Assembly (NCBI GenBank): GCA_964432155.1
Contig: CAYSMF010000026.1
Span: 1 to 15,592 of the forward strand
Source: UBA10438 sp964432155
GTDB lineage: Bacteria; Bacteroidota; Ignavibacteria; Kapaibacteriales; Kapaibacteriaceae
Direction: 5' to 3'
DNA: 15,592 nt
A model generated the notes under the pieces. The model had not been told where the DNA came from, searched no databases, and saw only the letters and a list, made by a program, of their open reading frames with translations. This document shows, piece after piece, positions 1 to 5,959 of the stretch (the first letter of the stretch is position 1; each line of letters starts with the position of its first letter). The translations under genes and the position numbers were made by a program.

Positions 1-48
1 CAAGGTGCCGACTTCCGCAAGGCGGAAAAGTTCTACCTCAGCCGATGA
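1..48 (+). CDS. C-terminal end of an upstream gene (partial)
   Basis: Reading from base 1 gives 15 codons ending ...AEKFYLSR followed by TGA. The frame is open to the window edge and the stop lies 78 bases before the next gene on the same strand, with a hairpin between them, which is what the tail of an upstream gene would look like. The fragment is too short to assign a family. It could also be a chance open stretch. Confidence 0.35.
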   Translation, partial: QGADFRKAEKFYLSR

Positions 49-80
49 CGCGCGGTCATTACAATTGAAACCTCTCTCCC

Positions 81-100
81 GAGCCGCCCACAAGCGGCTC
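81..100 (+). terminator. Hairpin between the upstream gene and the PLP enzyme gene
   Basis: GAGCCGC and GCGGCTC form a perfect 7-bp GC-rich stem with a 6-base loop, followed by GAAACTTATTTG. The T-rich tail is poor, so this is only a possible terminator for the gene ending at base 48. A box one base away from the TAnnTTTG promoter pattern (TACAATTG) lies at 60-67. If that were active, the hairpin would instead sit in the 5' leader of the gene starting at 127. Confidence 0.35.
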
Positions 101-126
101 GAAACTTATTTGACAAGGGTGCACGT

Positions 127-1260
127 ATGAAGTTCGCAACGAAGGCCATTCATATCGGACAAGAGCCGGATGAGCTCACCGGTGCCGTAACGGTTCCACT
201 GTATCAAACCTCGACCTACGCACAGGAAGAGATCGGCAAGCACAAGGGCTTCGAGTACGCGCGCACGCACAACCCCACGCGCTTTGCATGGGAAGAAAAC
301 CTCGCAGCAATGGAGAGCGGCACGCACGCCTATGCATTCGGCAGTGGTTCAGCCGCTGTTGACACGCTGATGCGTCTGCTCAGCGCCGGTGATCACGTGA
401 TCATGGCCGAAGACATGTACGGCGGCACGTTCCGTCTTACAGACAAGGTGCTGCGCCGATTTGGTATCACGTTCTCGTATGTCGACATGCGCAACGTCGC
501 AAACGTGGAAGCTGCCCTACAGCCGAACACAAAGATGATCTACACCGAGACACCAACGAATCCGATGATGACGATCACCGATCTGCGCGCGGTGGCCGAG
601 ATTGCCCGCGCGAAGAACTGCATGATGGTCGTCGACAACACCTTCGCATCTCCCTACTTCCAACGTCCTCTCGAGCTTGGAGCACACATCGTTGTGCACT
701 CGGCAACGAAGTACCTCGGCGGACACAGCGATTTGGTAAGTGGCATTGTAGCAACAAACGATGAAGCGATCGCCGAGCAACTCAAGTTCCTCCAAAACGC
801 CGTAGGCGCAGTGCCGGGTCCGTTTGAGTGCTGGCTGCTCCTGCGCTCTGCAAAAACGCTCGCCGTGCGCATGGAACAACATGCTGCCAACGCGATGAAG
901 ATTGCAGCGTTCTGCGAACAGCACCCATCGATCGTGCATACGCATTACCCAGGGCTTGCCTCGCACCCACAGCACGACATTGCCGCACGCCAAATGTCAG
1001 GCTTCGGTGGTATGATTTCGATCGAACTTGGATCGCGTGAAAAGGCCGTAGAAGTAACGAAGCGCCTGAAACTGTTCACGCTGGCCGAATCTCTGGGCGG
1101 CGTTGAATCACTTGTGTGTCATCCAGTGAGCATGACGCACGGCTCGATCCCGAAGGAGCAACGCGACCGACTCGGCGTAACCGAGGGATTGGTGCGCCTC
1201 TCCTGCGGAATCGAGGACGTCAATGATCTGCTTGAGGATCTCGAATCAGCGTTGCGCTGA
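127..1260 (+). CDS. Cystathionine gamma-synthase/gamma-lyase family PLP enzyme
   Basis: A 377-residue cytoplasmic enzyme of the Cys/Met metabolism PLP-dependent family, the usual length for that family. Visible landmarks are the YARTHNPTR segment (44-52) with the Tyr and Arg that contact PLP phosphate across the dimer, Tyr98 in EDMYGG that stacks on the cofactor, Asp170 in VVDNTF that pairs with the pyridine nitrogen, the Schiff-base Lys195 in HSATKYLGGHSD, and ESLGGVESL (321-329). Arg357 in VRLSCG is the expected substrate-carboxylate ligand. The family includes cystathionine gamma-synthase (trans-sulfuration towards methionine), gamma-lyase, O-acetylhomoserine sulfhydrylase and methionine gamma-lyase. 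The SLGGVESL-CHP-MTH block is typical of the bacterial synthase/lyase group, but sequence alone does not separate these activities, so no symbol is given. The gene appears to stand alone: convergent paaN follows after 27 bases. The Shine-Dalgarno sequence is weak (AAGGG, about 7 bases upstream). Confidence 0.93.
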   Translation: MKFATKAIHIGQEPDELTGAVTVPLYQTSTYAQEEIGKHKGFEYARTHNPTRFAWEENLAAMESGTHAYAFGSGSAAVDTLMRLLSAGDHVIMAEDMYGGTFRLTDKVLRRFGITFSYVDMRNVANVEAALQPNTKMIYTETPTNPMMTITDLRAVAEIARAKNCMMVVDNTFASPYFQRPLELGAHIVVHSATKYLGGHSDLVSGIVATNDEAIAEQLKFLQNAVGAVPGPFECWLLLRSAKTLAVRMEQHAANAMKIAAFCEQHPSIVHTHYPGLASHPQHDIAARQMSGFGGMISIELGSREKAVEVTKRLKLFTLAESLGGVESLVCHPVSMTHGSIPKEQRDRLGVTEGLVRLSCGIEDVNDLLEDLESALR

Positions 1261-1287
1261 GAAGCCCCCTTCCAACACTCGTCGTGC

Positions 1288-2958
1288 TTAGGCTTGCTTA
1301 CGTACGCCAACAACGTTGTACCGGTTTGTCACGAATGACCAATCGGCGAATGTTGCGTTGCCCGCTGGATTACAACCTGCCCCGTGGAAGTCGCTGAATG
1401 CGGCCGACTGGTTTACCCAAACAAAGCTGTTGAAGTTGAACGACACTGGTGCGCCAGCGTTCACGATGGCGTCCTCCGCCTGTTGTGCACGCGCAGCATC
1501 GGTGCAGTACACAAGAGCACTAAGTGCCCCGTGCGCGCGGATGCTATCGGTGACTTCGCGCAGTGACTGATCGAACGATTCGGTGGCGATGACAAACGAG
1601 ATCGGACCGAACCATTCCTTGGTGTAGATGTCTGCCTTCGATGTATCCGTGCGAAGAACGATTGGCGACATCGAGCGAGCTGCTTCAAATCCTGGTTGCG
1701 CGACAATTGCACTCTCGCGCACAACGCCAAGGCCGAGGCCCTGAGCTTCTGCAACACGTGCCGCTGTTGCAGGATTCTGCACTGCACCGAGTGTTGTCGG
1801 ACCTGCCTTTTCGTTGAACACGAGGGCGTCGATCTTTTCGCGAAGCTTCTCAACAACCGCATCAACGCTCACGACAGTATCGCCAACCTTCATGCCGTCG
1901 CGTGCGATAAAGATGTTCTGCGGCGCTGTGCACATCTGACCAGAGTACAGCGTGAGTGAGAATGCGAGGTTGTCCATCGCACGATCAAGATCGTCGGTGG
2001 AATCAAGCACCACGCAGTTCACGCCAGCCTTTTCGGTGAAGACAATCTTACCGTGTTGCGCTGCCTCGCGCTCAACAACAGCACCGAAGTGCGGTCCACC
2101 TGTATAGTCGATCACACGCACTGCCGGATGACGCACAAGATCGAGCGTCATCGGCGCGTCGACCGTATCAACGGCGAGCTGCACTACGTTCGGGTCGAGA
2201 CCAAGCTCTGTGAGCACTTCGCGTACGCGTGCAACCACCAACGCAATCGGATAGATCGCACCTGGGTGCGGCTTCACGATCACGGCATTGCCCGTGACGA
2301 GTCCGGCGAACATGCCCGGTGTGGTATTCCAGATCGGAAACGTTGAGCAGCCGATCACGAGGTTCAATCCCTTTGGCACAACGCGGAAGCTTTTGTCGAT
2401 CGAGACGCTGATCTTCCCCATCGGCTTCGTCCACATCACATTCATCGCGAAGTGTGATTGAGCTGCAAGCCCCATAGCAGTAGCCTCGAGTGCACGATCA
2501 AAGGCGTGCGGACCCGATGCTTGGAAGGCCATGACGAAGCCTTGTCCGGTGGTATGCTGCGTTGCGTAGCCAATCTCAAAGAAGTCCTTCGCGCCGCGCT
2601 CAAGCGCTTCCACAAGGATTGAGGCACGATCTTCTGGCGTAAGCGATTGCCACGCTGTTTGCGCAGAAGAACCGCGAGCAATTAGCTCGTCAGTCGAGAT
2701 CTTCGGATACGTAATGCCGAGTGGGAAGCCATACGGAGACGCCTCGTCACCTACCCATGCACTCTCAGCAGGCAGACGTTCGAATCGATGATTGAGCTGC
2801 TGCTGGAAGCGCGCAAGCCCCTCATCGTTAGCCGTCTCGCCGTAGATCTTGCCGCTCGGAGCTTCAGGCCAGTGAGCGTAGAATGTGCGATCAGCATTGG
2901 CCTTCATGGCCTCTGCGAGCGTGGTTGCATTTGCCGAGCGAATCTCTGCGAGCGTCAT
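1288..2958 (-). CDS. paaN: PaaN-type aldehyde dehydrogenase
   Basis: A 556-residue protein of the aldehyde dehydrogenase superfamily that matches the stand-alone PaaN type of phenylacetate catabolism. Seen: a Rossmann-type core with VIGCSTFPIWNTTPG (201-215), Lys229 in IVKPHPG (NAD ribose contact), YTGGPHFG (285-292), Glu309 in FTEKAG as general base, catalytic Cys343 in SGQMCTAPQN, and TKEWFGP (446-452). The C-terminal MaoC-like hydratase domain of E. coli PaaZ is absent, so only the aldehyde-oxidising half is present. Family knowledge suggests oxidation of the semialdehyde formed after ring opening of oxepin-CoA. No other paa gene (ring epoxidase, isomerase, thiolase, ligase) lies in the window, so the substrate here is uncertain. 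The start is supported by GGAG five bases before the ATG and by an exact promoter box 23 bases upstream. Confidence 0.9.
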   Translation of the reverse strand: MTLAEIRSANATTLAEAMKANADRTFYAHWPEAPSGKIYGETANDEGLARFQQQLNHRFERLPAESAWVGDEASPYGFPLGITYPKISTDELIARGSSAQTAWQSLTPEDRASILVEALERGAKDFFEIGYATQHTTGQGFVMAFQASGPHAFDRALEATAMGLAAQSHFAMNVMWTKPMGKISVSIDKSFRVVPKGLNLVIGCSTFPIWNTTPGMFAGLVTGNAVIVKPHPGAIYPIALVVARVREVLTELGLDPNVVQLAVDTVDAPMTLDLVRHPAVRVIDYTGGPHFGAVVEREAAQHGKIVFTEKAGVNCVVLDSTDDLDRAMDNLAFSLTLYSGQMCTAPQNIFIARDGMKVGDTVVSVDAVVEKLREKIDALVFNEKAGPTTLGAVQNPATAARVAEAQGLGLGVVRESAIVAQPGFEAARSMSPIVLRTDTSKADIYTKEWFGPISFVIATESFDQSLREVTDSIRAHGALSALVYCTDAARAQQAEDAIVNAGAPVSFNFNSFVWVNQSAAFSDFHGAGCNPAGNATFADWSFVTNRYNVVGVRKQA

Positions 2959-2980
2959 AGTGTCTCCGTTGAATGAGCCA

Positions 2981-2988
2981 CAAAACTA
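2981..2988 (-). promoter_or_regulatory. Bacteroidota-type -7 box for paaN
   Basis: TAGTTTTG on the minus strand matches TAnnTTTG exactly, lies in the 43-base gap between the barrel gene and paaN, and ends 22 bases before the paaN ATG. No clear TTG -33 element was found at 17-23 bases upstream. It implies that paaN can be transcribed separately from the gene before it. Confidence 0.6.
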
Positions 2989-3001
2989 CGCTATGCAGGG
3001 A

Positions 3002-4171
3002 TTACATCTCTGCGTGCTTTGCTCCAGAACCACCAAAGCGATACGAAACACCCAGACTGATGAGGTAGTCTGCAAATGCGGCATCACCAATCGTCTCGAC
3101 ACCTCGCTGTTCAGTGCGGATTTTGTCGATGTAGCTCTGCGTGCGGTTGCGATACACGGCAATTGGCACACTCAGGACAACAGAGAAGTCACTGTTGAAG
3201 TAACTCAGGCCTGGTTCGACCGACACGGCATATCCCGGACGACGGAAGCCTTCGCTGCCACCAATGAGGTCGGTAGACGGAATACCTTCTGCACGACCAC
3301 CAGCATAGACGCTGAAGTGATCCATGAGTGTGTAGAACGCACCGATGCGCACGCCAAACTGGTCGGGTGCTGAGAACTGTGCTGTGTCTGAACGCATCGA
3401 GGCGTTCGATGTTCGAAGGAGGACGCCGTTGGTGTTCGTCACGTTTGCGAGATAGAAGAGACTTGTGACCAGCGTGATCTTATCTGAAAGGGGCTGAATA
3501 CCCTGAACATCGATCGTAGCACCAATACCACCATCACCTGGCTGGATCGACTGGTCAACGACACCTTCACGTGTCTGATCCCTGTTCGGCCCCTGATTGT
3601 AGAACGTTCCCGTGTAGTCGTAGGAGCCCGTACGCGTCTTCATGCCAAGCGACACTGAATAATTGTACTCGCTCGTCATCGGATCGAACAACCAATACCC
3701 CACGCTGAAACGAATGTCGGCCAGTCCTGAAGAATACGTATGGCGACGGTCGCCTTTCCACGTACCAATGAGGTTCCCAGATGAGTCAAAGCGCGGATTA
3801 CCACCATGCTCATACAACGACGAACGATCGTTGTACACGAATGGCAAGATCACTGTTGCGAACAAACGATCCGTGATGCCATAGTTGATCGACAGATCGA
3901 CGAAGCTCGACTTGTTGATAACCTCTGTTCCCTGTGCTACGCGAAATGCTTCCTCATGATCGCCACGGAAGTGTCGGAACGACGTGAAGTTCCGTGCACC
4001 AAGAACGAGGTTGAACTCCCCTTGCTGCAGGTTAATCGTCGTACCCGAGTTTGTCCCGCACATGGCACCGCCACGCACGACTACGCAACCTTGGCCCCAC
4101 GATTGCACTGACAGGACAGTGATGGCTGCAACAAGAGCGCCAATCTTCAAACCGAATCGAACTCGCGACAT
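3002..4171 (-). CDS. Outer-membrane beta-barrel protein, 'MetA-pathway of phenol degradation'-like
   Basis: A 389-residue exported protein. The start at 4171 is preferred over an in-frame ATG at 4240 because it gives a normal signal peptide (basic MSRVRFGLK, then a hydrophobic stretch to about residue 23, cleavage near SWG/Q) and has GAGGG eight bases upstream. The mature part is rich in alternating amphipathic strands with aromatic girdle residues. Examples are the INYGITDRLFATVILPFVY-type segment (94-112) and the end strand ISLGVSYRF, which is followed by a short Gly/Lys tail instead of ending on Phe. The 'GxTDRL' plus 'xxxPF' pattern recalls the PF13557 barrel family, often called MetA-pathway of phenol degradation although its function is poorly defined. 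Cys29 and Cys38, near the mature N-terminus, could form a disulfide. It lies upstream of paaN on the same strand. A role in aromatic compound uptake is only inference. Other barrel families are possible. Confidence 0.7.
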   Translation of the reverse strand: MSRVRFGLKIGALVAAITVLSVQSWGQGCVVVRGGAMCGTNSGTTINLQQGEFNLVLGARNFTSFRHFRGDHEEAFRVAQGTEVINKSSFVDLSINYGITDRLFATVILPFVYNDRSSLYEHGGNPRFDSSGNLIGTWKGDRRHTYSSGLADIRFSVGYWLFDPMTSEYNYSVSLGMKTRTGSYDYTGTFYNQGPNRDQTREGVVDQSIQPGDGGIGATIDVQGIQPLSDKITLVTSLFYLANVTNTNGVLLRTSNASMRSDTAQFSAPDQFGVRIGAFYTLMDHFSVYAGGRAEGIPSTDLIGGSEGFRRPGYAVSVEPGLSYFNSDFSVVLSVPIAVYRNRTQSYIDKIRTEQRGVETIGDAAFADYLISLGVSYRFGGSGAKHAEM

Positions 4172-4212
4172 GTGGTTATCCCTCAGACAGTACGTTGTGA
4201 ATGGTGACGCAG

Positions 4213-4241
4213 CAAACATATCCGGGCAACCATACCGCAAA
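4213..4241 (-). promoter_or_regulatory. Bacteroidota-type promoter of the barrel gene
   Basis: Minus strand: TTTG (4241-4238), a 17-base spacer, then TATGTTTG (4220-4213), an exact TAnnTTTG. This is the only promoter in the window with both a -33 and a -7 element at consensus spacing. Predicted transcription would begin about 35 bases before the ATG at 4171. A classical TATAAT also occurs on this strand at 4249-4244, just upstream, and could be an alternative. Confidence 0.65.
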
Positions 4242-4249
4242 AAATTATA

Positions 4250-4263
4250 GGAACATATGTTCC
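4250..4263. promoter_or_regulatory. Perfect 14-bp palindrome, candidate operator
   Basis: GGAACATATGTTCC is identical to its reverse complement. It lies in an AT-rich stretch 12 bases before the HTH gene start (4276) and 8 bases upstream of the -33 element of the divergent barrel gene. A symmetrical site between a DNA-binding protein gene and a divergent promoter suggests autoregulation and control of the barrel gene. The protein that binds it cannot be proven from sequence. Confidence 0.5.
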
Positions 4264-4275
4264 TTATATTCCGAC

Positions 4276-4770
4276 ATGGCCCATCGCATCTCCCTCACCC
4301 GACGGATCCAGGAACGGCGGCGTCTGCGTGCAGTACAGCTACGTGAACGAGGCTGGAGTACTCGGCGAATTGCAGATTCGCTGGGCGTGAGTCTGCCCGC
4401 TGTGTACCAGTGGTTTGCTGCTGCCGATCGCAACGGCGTCGACGCTCTGGCTGCTCGTGCACGCACAGGTGCGCCACGACGCATGACCGATCGACACCGG
4501 CGAATGCTGGAATTGCTACTCACCTCGCCCCCTCGCGAGCATGGCGTCGACGCACAGCTATGGGATCGTGGTCTTGTGCAACGTGCAATCAAGCGATTGT
4601 TTGATATCGACTACTCAAAACAACACTGTGGTCGCATATTGCGGGAAATACAGACGCAACATCGACGTCAGCCATTTGCACACGATGACCTGCGGAGTAT
4701 GCTCTCGAAGGTCGATATTGCACGCATTCGAAAACGTCTTGGAGCTGACAATGGATCGCGAAGAACGTGA
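4276..4770 (+). CDS. Double helix-turn-helix protein, IS630-transposase-like DNA-binding domain
   Basis: A 164-residue basic protein with two DNA-binding modules. Residues about 27-48 (WSTRRIADSLGVSLPAVYQW) form a homeodomain-like HTH. After a RARTGAPRRMT linker, residues about 95-125 (LWDRGLVQRAIKRLFDIDYS and on) resemble the winged helix-turn-helix found in IS630-family transposases. The DDE catalytic domain that should follow is absent: the protein ends about 40 residues later in a short basic tail. No terminal inverted repeats or target duplications were recognised around it, so it looks like a domesticated DNA-binding protein or an orfA remnant. The start at 4276 is chosen because the upstream ATG at 4201 would place the 14-bp palindrome inside the coding sequence. 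No Shine-Dalgarno is visible. It overlaps the next gene by 20 bases. Proposed role: transcriptional regulator (inference). Confidence 0.75.
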   Translation: MAHRISLTRRIQERRRLRAVQLRERGWSTRRIADSLGVSLPAVYQWFAAADRNGVDALAARARTGAPRRMTDRHRRMLELLLTSPPREHGVDAQLWDRGLVQRAIKRLFDIDYSKQHCGRILREIQTQHRRQPFAHDDLRSMLSKVDIARIRKRLGADNGSRRT

Positions 4771-5017
4771 ACTTCTCACACATCTTGAGTCGGCGCTGCG
4801 CACAATCGCTGCAAACGAAGATCGCATTGCACAGTCGCAAGAAATGCTCTCTGAAACGCAGCGCTTTGTAGGCGACTCACAAGCTGCACTCTCGGATCAA
4901 CTGTCGAACATCGTTGGGAATCAGCAGACGATCATCACGAATCAGTCAACGATCATCGACAATCAACATGTGATCATTGGATTCTTGAAGCAACTCGTGC
5001 ATGGCGACGGAGTCTAA
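4751..5017 (+). CDS. Small coiled-coil protein with IxxNQxx heptads
   Basis: An 88-residue acidic, soluble protein with no signal peptide and no recognised family. The ATG at 4751 has GGAG six bases upstream and begins inside the last 20 bases of the HTH gene in another frame, which suggests translational coupling. A longer in-frame ORF from 4541 is rejected because it would be antiparallel in content to the HTH gene frame. Residues 1-50 are helix-forming and charged. Residues 54-78 consist of strict heptads beginning with Ile at 54, 61, 68 and 75, and Asn-Gln at 57-58, 64-65 and 71-72. It ends with a hydrophobic helix, IIGFLKQLVHG. It probably oligomerises, perhaps with the HTH protein, but no function is claimed. 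The permease gene starts 6 bases after its stop. Confidence 0.7.
   Translation: MDREERELLTHLESALRTIAANEDRIAQSQEMLSETQRFVGDSQAALSDQLSNIVGNQQTIITNQSTIIDNQHVIIGFLKQLVHGDGV
4919..4981 (+). repeat. Three tandem 21-bp repeats encoding the heptads
   Basis: Units at 4919-4939, 4940-4960 and 4961-4981 all start with AATCA and share a GATCAT core, each encoding one NQxx-I-I-x heptad. The first two units are the most alike and the third is diverged. This suggests that the coiled coil grew by tandem duplication. Confidence 0.65.
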
Positions 5018-5023
5018 CACGCG

Positions 5024-5959
5024 ATGAGGCTCTACTTCATCTTTGCTGCGTGCGCGATAACGCTGTGGCTCGTACTCCTCCTCACATCATCGGTGTCGCC
5101 GCTCGATGCATGGCCGGCCGCACTCACGATGATGTTTGGTTCATTCATCGCAGGCGCCAGCGCTGAAGGGGGCGGTGCAGTTGCGTTCCCTGTGTTTACG
5201 CTGCTGCTGAAGATTCCACCTGATGCAGCGCGTAACTTTTCGTTTGCCATCCAGAGCTTCGGTATGGTGTCGGCGAGCATGCTCATTATCGGACGTCGCA
5301 TACCTGTTGAGCTACGCGCCGTGTTCTACCCTGCAATTGGTGGCATTGTTGGCTTGCTTGCTGGAACGTATTCGCTTGTACCACACGTCAATCCGCCACT
5401 TGCGAAGCTACTCTTCGTCTCGATCTGGCTGGCCTTCGGCATTGCGTTGTGGCAAGCAAATCGTCGCACATCAACGGTCATCGTCCAACGGTTGCCGGAT
5501 GTCTTGCAGCGACGCGACATTGTGAACTTGGTGATGGTCGGTGTACTCGGTGGATTCGTGACGTCGTTGTTTGGCAACGGGATCGACCTTCTCACGTTCT
5601 GCATGCTGCGCTTGTGGTACGGCGTGGATGAAAAGATTGCCACACCAACGTCGGTGCTGTTGATGAGCATCCTCACCGTCGCTGGCACGCTACTGCATAC
5701 ATCGGTGTACTACGACTTCGGACAAATCGAACTCACAGCATGGCTTGCCGCCGCACCCGTCGTGCTCGTATTTGCGCCCCTTGGCGCATTCGTCATCTCG
5801 AAGTGGCCACGCCTTGCGATCGCACGCTTACTATACACCATCATCGTGGTGCAGTTTCTTGGAGCACTCTACGTGCTGGGGCTCACGCTCGAGCATGTAC
5901 TCATTGCCGCAGGAACGGTCGTGCTGACGTCGGCCCTGCTGCTCACTCAGAAGCGATAG
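5024..5959 (+). CDS. TauE/SafE family permease
   Basis: A 311-residue inner-membrane protein with about eight hydrophobic segments arranged as two similar halves. The first half carries GASAEGGGAVAFPV (44-57), the glycine-rich loop plus Pro characteristic of TauE/SafE (DUF81) permeases. The second half has the matching GGFVTSLFGNGIDLL (176-190), then ATPTSVLLMSILTVAGT (206-222). Characterised members export sulfite, sulfoacetate or similar organic anions, but the substrate is not predictable here. It is the third gene of an operon with the HTH and coiled-coil genes, 6 bases after the latter. GGAG lies 11 bases before the ATG. The last 13 bases overlap the convergent gene that follows. Confidence 0.85.
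   Translation: MRLYFIFAACAITLWLVLLLTSSVSPLDAWPAALTMMFGSFIAGASAEGGGAVAFPVFTLLLKIPPDAARNFSFAIQSFGMVSASMLIIGRRIPVELRAVFYPAIGGIVGLLAGTYSLVPHVNPPLAKLLFVSIWLAFGIALWQANRRTSTVIVQRLPDVLQRRDIVNLVMVGVLGGFVTSLFGNGIDLLTFCMLRLWYGVDEKIATPTSVLLMSILTVAGTLLHTSVYYDFGQIELTAWLAAAPVVLVFAPLGAFVISKWPRLAIARLLYTIIVVQFLGALYVLGLTLEHVLIAAGTVVLTSALLLTQKR

Noticed and set aside
60..126. SAM or other sulfur-related riboswitch before the cystathionine enzyme gene
   Set aside because: The leader is only about 50-75 bases with one 7-bp hairpin, too small for a known SAM riboswitch fold, and no conserved core was seen.
2885..3373. 162-codon plus-strand frame crossing the paaN-barrel gap
   Set aside because: It is antisense to two well-supported genes and to the paaN promoter. 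No Shine-Dalgarno or family match.
3002..4171. Lipoprotein signal on the barrel protein (Cys29 after WGQG)
   Set aside because: GQGC does not fit a lipobox. A signal peptidase I site and a barrel fold explain the sequence better.
4201..4275. Upstream ATG extending the HTH gene by 25 codons
   Set aside because: The extra residues are not helix-turn-helix sequence, and the extension would make the palindrome and the barrel promoter coding. The ATG at 4276 gives a normal basic N-terminus.
4276..4770. Complete IS630 insertion sequence
   Set aside because: Only the DNA-binding part is present. No DDE domain, terminal inverted repeats or TA target duplication were recognised.
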